From NCBI RefSeq assembly GCF_009711095.1, contig NZ_WMJZ01000011.1, forward strand, positions 62,001 through 126,000: 64,000 nt of DNA, given 5' to 3'. The number at the start of each line of letters is the position of its first letter. The stretch's first letter is position 1. This document shows, piece by piece, positions 55,438 to 62,074 of the stretch. The stretch is from Intestinirhabdus alba. GTDB lineage: Bacteria > Pseudomonadota > Gammaproteobacteria > Enterobacterales > Enterobacteriaceae. The notes beneath the pieces are model-generated. The model did no database searches. It saw only the letters and a program-made list of their open reading frames with translations, and was not told the DNA's origin. Made by a program: the position numbers and the translations under genes.

Positions 55438-55988
55438 GCGACTCAGAGAAATATTATCAGGCGCTGATGACCCACCGGCACGTCAGCCGACGGGGGTTAT
55501 TCCGCGCCTTCGTCACGGCGGCGCAGCAGAGTGCGCCGGAGGCGCGGGCAGCCATACCGGTACACCCGTTGCCGCCGGGAGCCTTGCCAGACGCCCAGTT
55601 TCGCGCCCGCTGTACCCGCTGCGACAGCTGTATCAGCGCCTGCCCGATGGGGATTGTAAACCGGCATGAGGATGGCTTTCCTGAGCTGCGCATTGAGTAC
55701 GCCAGCTGCGACGGCTGCGGTCTGTGCATCAGCAGCTGTCCGGCGGGGGCGCTTCAACCGCTCCCCCGCTTTGATACCGGTTTAAGACCGGCGTTTGGCA
55801 ACGGCTGCGTGAACCCGGTTCGGGCCTGCAGGCAGTGCGTGGACGTCTGCCCGCAGCAGGCCTGCGTTATCGGCGAGGCCGGCGTTCCGCAGATTGATGA
55901 CGCGCGCTGCAACGGCTGCGGCGAGTGCCTGGTGCAGTGTCACGCTGGTGCGGTCAAGCTTGCTGCGATAGCCGCAACCGGAGCCTGA
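55434..55988 (+). CDS. NapF-like ferredoxin
   Basis: A 184-residue protein with four [4Fe-4S]-type cysteine groups: CTRCDSCISACP, CDGCGLCISSCP, CRQCVDVCPQQAC and CNGCGECLVQCH. The N-terminal VSRRGLFRAFV resembles NapF, a cytoplasmic protein that helps mature or energise periplasmic molybdoenzymes. Overlap with the chaperone gene (ATGA) shows coupling. A NapF-like gene at the end of a dms-type operon is uncommon in E. coli. A GC-rich hairpin (CCGGGGC 55990-55996 with GCCCCGG 56011-56017) follows, without a T-run. Confidence 0.88.
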   Translation: MSDSEKYYQALMTHRHVSRRGLFRAFVTAAQQSAPEARAAIPVHPLPPGALPDAQFRARCTRCDSCISACPMGIVNRHEDGFPELRIEYASCDGCGLCISSCPAGALQPLPRFDTGLRPAFGNGCVNPVRACRQCVDVCPQQACVIGEAGVPQIDDARCNGCGECLVQCHAGAVKLAAIAATGA

Positions 55989-56024
55989 TCCGGGGCCGCT
56001 TGCTACCGCCGCCCCGGGCCAGGC

Positions 56025-56261
56025 TCACTTCTGTCTTTTTGACTTAATCTGCGAAAAGGTGATCAGCACCTGGCAAAATGCCACGACGTCCCCGATGATT
56101 CTCAGCGAATGCAGCGCCGGTCCCCACTCACCCGACTCACCCTCATAGTGGTGAGCCTGTAGCCATCCGCCTTCTCTGGCTGAGGCGTGGGTGGAGTGGC
56201 GGATTTGAAAAGCGATACGATGATTTTCATCCTTTTCCTTATATTCGTCACGCTCTTCGGC
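56025..56261 (-). pseudogene. Start-less open frame, probable relic of an unknown gene
   Basis: A 78-codon open stretch on the minus strand between stops reads HRIAFQIRHSTHASAREGGW and LQAHHYEGESGEWGPALHSL, ending in a hydrophobic segment RIIGDVVAFCQVLITFSQIK. It has protein-like composition but no ATG, GTG or TTG upstream of residue 59. A different frame has an ATG with a good AAGGAAAAGG site at 56230, so a frameshift in a once-longer gene is possible. I do not recognise the family. Confidence 0.35.
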
Positions 56262-56427
56262 TTATCCCGCCCGGCAGATGTGTGCATTTACGCATAACTG
56301 TTTTCCATTTTTACGGCTTCTGCCGCGCCGGTTCCGGCAACTAAAATTTAGGCTGTGTCCCTTAACCGGGCGTGAACATCGCTGCGACACCGGGTTAAAA
56401 CTTTACCGACAACAGGCAGGTCAGAAG

Positions 56428-56703
56428 ATGAACAGTGTGCAAAATAACACCTACCGACTGGTGGAAAGAGATCTTTATACAACGCTTTTTTACAACAGCG
56501 TACCGGTCGGAGCGATCGTGAATATCAAAGACCGGTGGGTGACCAAAATCAAAAACTGCGCGGACGATTTGGTGATTTGTGGCCGCCATGCCGATCGTAA
56601 AAACGCCCTCGCCCGGCTGTGGGAGTGTCGATTCGACGCCTGGCATCCGCTCTCCGGCGGCGCGCGGACAAAAGATTTTCGCGGCCAGCCGGCACAGCGG
56701 TAA
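56428..56703 (+). CDS. Small unknown protein (91 residues)
   Basis: ATG at 56428 opens a 91-residue, basic protein: MNSVQNNTYRLVERDLYTTL, FYNSVPVGAIVNIKDRWVTK, then IKNCADDLVICGRHADRKNA. It has no signal peptide or membrane helix and reads like a soluble domain with a beta-rich start and an arginine-rich tail. I do not recognise it. It lies alone between the dms-like operon and the convergent FAD oxidoreductase, 51 bp from that gene's stop. The upstream AGAAG site is moderate. Confidence 0.55.
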   Translation: MNSVQNNTYRLVERDLYTTLFYNSVPVGAIVNIKDRWVTKIKNCADDLVICGRHADRKNALARLWECRFDAWHPLSGGARTKDFRGQPAQR

Positions 56704-56754
56704 AGCCCCGCGCAAGGCAGGTGGGGGATCCAGGCCACAAAACGCGCCCCGGCG

Positions 56755-58083
56755 TCAGGTCTCCTTGCGCCCCAGAAAGCGCTCTTTCAGCAGCGAGCCT
56801 GCAATGCCCAGGTCCAGCAGCGGCGACGGCGGCAGAAAATTGGCCTCCCCCAGCGACTCCATCGCGGCGATCAGCCCGTTGTCCTGATTAAGCGCCCGAT
56901 CGGCCAGCAGGCTTCCCGCCACCGTCTGCTTTGATACCCCGGCTCCGTTACAGCCGCCGGCGGTATACACAAACTTATTCAGCTGCCCCCAGACCGGTGC
57001 CCCGTTGCGGGTGACGGCAATGGTGCCGGACCACGTGCGGGCCAGCTTCACCTCGCCAAGCGTTGGAAACACCTTCTTGAAGAATTTCTGATGACGCAGC
57101 GCCACGCGATGGGTTTGTTTTTCATCCACCTGCCCTCTTAACGCCGGTATGACGTGCTGGCGAATGAGGAAGCGCCAGTCGGCGGTAAAACGGAACGTCG
57201 CCCCGGCGATCGCGTTAACCGGGGTCAGACCCCAGCTCTGCATGGCCGGCAGCGAGGCCATCTGCCCGGCGCTGAGCGGCTCCGTCATGCTGGCGAAGGT
57301 GGCCATCGCCGCCTGGCAGTTAATGCCGGGGAGAATTTCCGGCGAGAGCGCGTTAGTCGCCAGCATCACCTTCGCCGTTTTGATGGTGCCATAGGGGGTG
57401 ATCACTTCAGCCTGCCTGCCGTAACGAATGCCCAGCGCGGGCGTATTATCAAAGCAGCGCACGTTTTCAGGTAAGACATGCGCCAGCCCGCTAATCAGCT
57501 GCGCCGGATTGACCAGCACGCAGTTCGGCGTAAATATACCCTTGCTGTAAAAGTGGGTGCCCAACTTTTTATACAGCGCATCGCGTTCTAATATCTGATA
57601 AGGCTCGTCCATCAGCGCCAGATGGCTGGCATACTCTTCGAGAATCGCCTCATTGCCCTGCTCAACCTGACAATGATATTTACCGGCGTTTTCCCAGTCG
57701 CATTGAATATCATGCCGCTTAATCAGCTGCTCCAGCTGGCTTACCCCCTCCTGGAGCAGCGTCCGGTAAGCATTCGCTCTCTTTAATTCCGCCGTGGAGC
57801 TGCCAATATTATGCGGCAGGCCAATGACAAAACCGGAGTTACGCGCGGAGGAGCTTTCTGCCGCGGTGTCGGCTTCAATCATCACAATATTGAGCTGCGG
57901 GTTGATTTCCGCCAGCCGCCGGGCGAAGGCCACCCCGGCAAAACCGGAGCCGATAACCACCCAGTCAGCGGTTAAATCACCGCTCAGCGTCGGATGAGGA
58001 GTAACGTAATGCTGGCCGGAAAGCCAGCCGTGCTGATTACGATTGAGGGGGATCGATGCATAGCGCAAAATGCTTACCTTCAT
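56755..58083 (-). CDS. FAD-dependent amine/amino-acid oxidoreductase (DAO fold)
   Basis: A 442-residue protein with the FAD motif VVIGSGFAGVAFARRLAE at about residues 41-58 and the DAO-fold segments SSSARNSGFVIGLPH and YTAGGCNGAGVSKQTVAG. This layout is that of the PuuB/OrdL-like group, which includes gamma-glutamylputrescine oxidase. The substrate cannot be told from sequence. No linked polyamine or amino-acid genes are near. It is not present at this place in E. coli and is flanked by a palindromic element. Confidence 0.85.
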   Translation of the reverse strand: MKVSILRYASIPLNRNQHGWLSGQHYVTPHPTLSGDLTADWVVIGSGFAGVAFARRLAEINPQLNIVMIEADTAAESSSARNSGFVIGLPHNIGSSTAELKRANAYRTLLQEGVSQLEQLIKRHDIQCDWENAGKYHCQVEQGNEAILEEYASHLALMDEPYQILERDALYKKLGTHFYSKGIFTPNCVLVNPAQLISGLAHVLPENVRCFDNTPALGIRYGRQAEVITPYGTIKTAKVMLATNALSPEILPGINCQAAMATFASMTEPLSAGQMASLPAMQSWGLTPVNAIAGATFRFTADWRFLIRQHVIPALRGQVDEKQTHRVALRHQKFFKKVFPTLGEVKLARTWSGTIAVTRNGAPVWGQLNKFVYTAGGCNGAGVSKQTVAGSLLADRALNQDNGLIAAMESLGEANFLPPSPLLDLGIAGSLLKERFLGRKET

Positions 58084-58304
58084 CCTGAATAAAATAAAAA
58101 GTCATAGTAAGCAAGCTATAAGCCATCGCATAGCCATACTCAAATAATTATTGATTTCAGACAATTTAACGCGGCAAGTTAATTAGCCTTGACGCACCCA
58201 TAAAAGCAAATAAATAGCATGTTAACTTTATTAAAATTGTATATTCAGCGGCTTTAATAGTTATATTAACTACCCCTTCCCATGAACAGCGAACATTTAT
58301 AGGT

Positions 58305-58437
58305 TATACCCGTCATACTTCAAGCTGCATGTTCGTTGGCTTTATTCGGCCCTGCGGCCTCACCCCTTCGGGGCCAGCTCTGTGGCTGTTCAAAACGCGC
58401 TGCGTTTTGCCCTGCAACCCGAATTATTTAGGGTATA
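58305..58437 (-). repeat. MITE-like palindromic element (reverse orientation)
   Basis: A 133-bp copy from TATACCCGTCATACTTCAAG (58305) to GAATTATTTAGGGTATA (58437), the reverse of the copies at 5399 and 29249. The interior has TTGGCTTTATTCGGCC, a CCCCTTCGGGG hairpin and AAAACGCGCTGCGTTTT. The remaining gap 58084-58304 is AT-rich with no gene and would hold the promoter of the FAD oxidoreductase. Confidence 0.88.
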
Positions 58438-58566
58438 TTTCCCCGTTTTTTTTAAAAAGATGGCATTCCCGATGCCACACTGCGGAAACGGCCGCCGGAA
58501 TCGCCATCCCGGCGGCGTCGTCATCAGGCTGCGCCCTTTAGCCGGGCGCAGAGCCAGAAGCCGTAA

Positions 58567-59373
58567 TCAGGCACGATAAACCACCTGGTCGTAGGCATTC
58601 AACGTGCGCTGGCACAGCGCCGAGCGCACGCAGTCATCTTTGTTGAAACGCACAATCCCCACCATGTCGTCTTCAACAAAGCGGGAGAGCGCATCGCTCA
58701 GCCCGGAGGGAACGTGCGCGGGCAAATCGCACTGGGTTATATCACCGTTGACGATCACCGTGACGTTCTCTCCCAGGCGCGTCAGAAACATCTTCATTTG
58801 CGCGGCGGTCACATTCTGGGCCTCGTCAAGAATCACCACCGCGTTTTCAAACGTCCGACCGCGCATATAGGCGAACGGCGCGATTTCGACCTTACCAATC
58901 TCAGGACGCAGACAATACTGCATAAAAGAGGCTCCCAGACGCCTGAGCAGCACCTCATAGACGGGGCGGAAATAGGGGGCGAACTTTTCTGCCACATCGC
59001 CGGGCAGGAAGCCCAGGTCTTCATCGGCCTGCAGCACCGGACGGGTCACCACGATCCTCTCCACGTCCTTATGTATCAGCGCTTCTGCCGCCTTCGCCGC
59101 GCTGATCCAGGTTTTACCACAGCCGGCTTCGCCGGTGGCGAAGATCAGCTGCTTTTGGGCGATGGCGTCCAGGTAGCGCTGCTGGGCCGCGTTGCGGGCC
59201 ACGATGGGCGAAGTGTCGCGGCTGTCGCGCGCCATACCTATGGCCTCTACCCCGCTCATCTGCACCAGCGAGGTCACCGACTCTTCTTCACGCTGTTTAT
59301 GGCTGCGTGAGTCCCGCCTCAGCACACGTTTTGCTTCACGACGTGCTTTGATCGCTGCTTTTTGTCTTCCCAT
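58567..59373 (-). CDS. phoH: PhoH, phosphate-starvation ATPase
   Basis: PhoH is a cytoplasmic ATP-binding protein induced by phosphate starvation; relatives have RNA helicase/RNase-type roles. Start at 59373 gives MGRQKAAIKARREAKRVLRR, the conserved enteric start, and 268 residues; the open frame extends 39 codons upstream without similarity. Walker A GEAGCGKT and Walker B VVILDEAQN are present. In E. coli efeUOB separates it from putP; here that cluster is absent. I could not place a pho box with confidence in 59374-59700. Confidence 0.94.
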   Translation of the reverse strand: MGRQKAAIKARREAKRVLRRDSRSHKQREEESVTSLVQMSGVEAIGMARDSRDTSPIVARNAAQQRYLDAIAQKQLIFATGEAGCGKTWISAAKAAEALIHKDVERIVVTRPVLQADEDLGFLPGDVAEKFAPYFRPVYEVLLRRLGASFMQYCLRPEIGKVEIAPFAYMRGRTFENAVVILDEAQNVTAAQMKMFLTRLGENVTVIVNGDITQCDLPAHVPSGLSDALSRFVEDDMVGIVRFNKDDCVRSALCQRTLNAYDQVVYRA

Positions 59374-59783
59374 AGATGGCACCTTGAGTTGTTGGTATTC
59401 ATCACGCGCGCCGCACGCGGCGCGATTATGCGCACAAACATCTGAGGGTTGGCTTCCTTGTAAGCCATAGCCTGCCTGATGAAAAAACACCGCGCGCGGC
59501 TACGCGCACCGTTTGCGGCGTGGATAATACGTTTGGAGAGGAGCAATAAAACCGATACGGCGGTGACGAAGGGAGCGTCAGAGAGGGGTATCCGCCCAGA
59601 GCGCGGCTTTGATTAACAACAACCTGTCCACTACAGGACCTTACCATTCGCGATCTCCATCGTGATGACATCACTGCCGCTGTTAAATATAAGTACAACA
59701 TAATTTATCAATTACGCAACAATATTTACCCATGAGTAACCAGGCTGCGCCGCTCGCTGCCGCCGTCTGCACGAGCGATAAAA

Positions 59784-59963
59784 AAGCCCGCGCAGCGGGC
59801 TTGAGACTGATGACAAACCCCAGGCCGAACTCGTTCGGCCATAATCACCACAAAAATAAACAAGGAAAATCAATTCATTGATTTTCGGCTGCTAACCACA
59901 AAGAGGGGAAAACCACGTTTTTTCCCTCTTTGTCAGCAATCTGAAGCCCGCTCGGCGGGCCTT
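59784..59963. repeat. Five-hairpin intergenic element, copy 2
   Basis: Same order as copy 1 at 45939: hairpin AAGCCCGC-GCA-GCGGGCTT (59784-59802); GGCCGAACTCGTTCGGCC (59823-59840); AAAATCAAT-TC-ATTGATTTT (59866-59885); CAAAGAGGGGAAAA with TTTTTTCCCTCTTTG (59899-59932); hairpin AAGCCCGC-TCG-GCGGGCCTT (59944-59963). The core is nearly identical to copy 1, while both outer hairpins have a different sequence with pairing kept. It lies 18 bp from the putP stop; the last hairpin may also end putP transcripts. Confidence 0.85.
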
Positions 59964-59980
59964 GGCGTGGTTTACCGCGG

Positions 59981-61495
59981 TCAGCCTGGCGTCTGCAGAC
60001 GCGACGGCGGCGCGGAGCGATAGTGGGCGTCGGCCTCGGCAAAACGCTGCCGCATGGCAGGCGACGGCGCTCTCCCCAGCAGGCTGAAGATAACGATGCC
60101 GACGCTGGCAAAAAGAAAGCCCGGTATGATTTCATACAGATCCAGCCAGCCGAACTGTTTCCAGACAATAACCGTCACGGCACCGATAAGCATCCCGGCC
60201 AGCGCGCCGTTGCGGGTCATGCGCGACCACATCACCGAGAACAGCACCACCGGGCCAAAGGCAGCGCCGAAGCCCGCCCAGGCATAGCTCACCAGGCCCA
60301 GCACCCGGTTTTCCGGATTCGCCGCCAGGGCGATAGCCACCAGCGCCACCGCCAGCACCATCAGCCGCCCGACCCATACCAGCTCCCGCTGGCCGGCGGC
60401 CCCCTTGCGCAAAAACACTTTATAGAGATCTTCGGTAATGGCGCTGGAGCAGACCAGCAGCTGGCAGCTCAGGGTGGACATCACCGCCGCCAGAATCGCC
60501 GACAGCAAGATCCCGGCGATCCACGGATTAAACAGCAGCTGCGCCAGCTCAATAAACACCCGCTCGGCGTTATGGTTTACCGCCCCCGCCAGCGCCGGAT
60601 TATTAGTAAACCAGGCGATGCCGAAGAAGCCCACCGCCACCGCCCCCGCCAGGCAGAGGATCATCCACGTCATGCTGATGCGCCGGGCGTGAACGATGCT
60701 GTGGTGGGAATCCGCCGCCATAAAGCGCGCCAGAATATGCGGCTGGCCAAAATAGCCCAGCCCCCAGCCCATCAGCGAGATAATGGCGACAAAATTCAGC
60801 CCCTTCAGTATGTCGATATTTTCGATGCTCTTTTGCCGGATGACCTCCAGCGAATCACCAAAGCCGCCTACGCTGACAATCACCATCACCGGGGTCAGGA
60901 TCAGCGCGAAAATCATCAGGCTGGCCTGCACGGTGTCGGTCCAGCTTACCGCCAGAAAACCGCCGATAAAGGTATAGACGATAGTGGCCGCCGCCCCCGC
61001 CCACAGCGCCGTTTCATAGCTCATACCGAAGGTGCTCTCGAACAGACGCGCCCCGGCGACAATCCCCGACGCGCAGTAGATGGTGAAAAAGAGCAGGATC
61101 ACCAGCGCGGAGATAATGCGCAGAAGACGGCTTTTATCCTCAAAGCGGCCGGTAAAGTAGTCCGGCAGCGTCAGGGCGTTATTGTTGTATTCGGTATGCA
61201 CCCGCAGGCGACCGGCCACCAACTTCCAGTTGATCCACGCGCCCAGGGTCAGGCCGATGGCGATCCAGCTTTCGGAGATGCCGGAGAGAAAAACCGCGCC
61301 GGGCAGCCCCATCAGCAGCCAGCCGCTCATATCGGAAGCCCCCGCCGAAAGGGCGGTGACAAAGGGGCCGAGGCTGCGGCCGCCGAGGATATAGTCGTCA
61401 AAATTTTTGGTTGAACGCCATGCCATAAACCCTATCAATATCATGCCAAATATATAGACACAGAATGTCACCAGCATCGGGGTGCTAATAGCCAT
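59981..61495 (-). CDS. putP: PutP, sodium/proline symporter
   Basis: PutP imports proline with Na+. The ATG at 61495 gives MAISTPMLVTFCVYIFGMIL and 504 residues (E. coli 502); the open frame extends 13 codons upstream. Thirteen helices of the SSS family are expected, with the conserved DYILGGRSLGPFVTALSAGA and SDMSGWLLMGLPG at the sodium/proline site. It is divergent from putA across the put operator region. Confidence 0.97.
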   Translation of the reverse strand: MAISTPMLVTFCVYIFGMILIGFMAWRSTKNFDDYILGGRSLGPFVTALSAGASDMSGWLLMGLPGAVFLSGISESWIAIGLTLGAWINWKLVAGRLRVHTEYNNNALTLPDYFTGRFEDKSRLLRIISALVILLFFTIYCASGIVAGARLFESTFGMSYETALWAGAAATIVYTFIGGFLAVSWTDTVQASLMIFALILTPVMVIVSVGGFGDSLEVIRQKSIENIDILKGLNFVAIISLMGWGLGYFGQPHILARFMAADSHHSIVHARRISMTWMILCLAGAVAVGFFGIAWFTNNPALAGAVNHNAERVFIELAQLLFNPWIAGILLSAILAAVMSTLSCQLLVCSSAITEDLYKVFLRKGAAGQRELVWVGRLMVLAVALVAIALAANPENRVLGLVSYAWAGFGAAFGPVVLFSVMWSRMTRNGALAGMLIGAVTVIVWKQFGWLDLYEIIPGFLFASVGIVIFSLLGRAPSPAMRQRFAEADAHYRSAPPSRLQTPG

Positions 61496-61522
61496 CAAGA
61501 AAGTCTCCAGATTTTTCTGTTT

Positions 61523-61709
61523 TATAGCCGTCATACTTCAGGTCGCATGTCCACCGGCGGCTTCCTGAACCGCCGCTTTGCCGCGCCCCCGCGGGTGGCG
61601 AATTTTCCCTCCGCCTGCCCGCTCTCAGGGCCTCGCCCCTTCGGGGTCTGTACTGCGGCTTTGCAAAACGTCAGCGTCCTGCCATGCAACCCGAATTATT
61701 CAGGGAATA
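61523..61709 (-). repeat. Degenerate MITE-like palindromic element in the put control region
   Basis: Left end TATAGCCGTCATACTTCAGG (one base off TATACCC) and right end TGCAACCCGAATTATTCAGG then GAATA keep the family arms. The interior is diverged (CGCGCCCCCGCGGGTGGCG and CCCCTTCGGGG). It lies between the putP start and the PutA operators. Confidence 0.75.
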
Positions 61710-61846
61710 CTGCTCTGCCGGAACGGGGCAGCGCAGGTGGTGTTTACCAGGCGACTGTATCCCGCCGGGAGTGGTGGTTAACCCCGGTTGATTTAACACA
61801 TCATTTACATCAAAGCGAAGAGCGGGGGATACAAATTTTTCTGCAG

Positions 61847-62052
61847 GTTGCACTCTCTCACATTTTTGCCAGTGACACCTGTCGAAAATGTTAGCCATCC
61901 CAGAGAAAAACGTTTTTTCGCTGGCTTACTTAATTGACTCCTCCCTTTTCATTAACATTTCATTCATTTTTAAAGCTGCTGGCCAGGTCACATTTAACAT
62001 AGTTGCACAAGGTTGCAACATGATGGATATTTCCCGATAACGATAAGTTGCA
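61847..62052. promoter_or_regulatory. PutA operator sites (four GTTGCA motifs)
   Basis: GTTGCA occurs at 61847-61852, 62002-62007, 62012-62017 and 62047-62052 in the putP-putA gap. GTTGCA is the core recognised by the ribbon-helix-helix domain of PutA, which represses both genes without proline. The E. coli region has five such sites. Binding is inferred from the motif and the conserved N-terminal domain of the PutA encoded next to it. Confidence 0.8.
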
Positions 62053-62074
62053 CTGATTCACAGGAGCAGATGAA

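Noticed and set aside
49977-56000. Genomic island inserted by an integrase at tRNA-Ser
   Set aside because: The tRNA 3' end is duplicated, but the copies belong to a tandem array and no integrase gene is present in the window.
59640-59700. Pho box upstream of phoH
   Set aside because: GTGATGTCATCACG resembles part of a pho box, but the two 7-bp repeats with correct spacing cannot be shown by eye.
60023-61414. 463-codon plus-strand frame opposite putP
   Set aside because: Shadow of PutP, which matches its family over the full length on the other strand.
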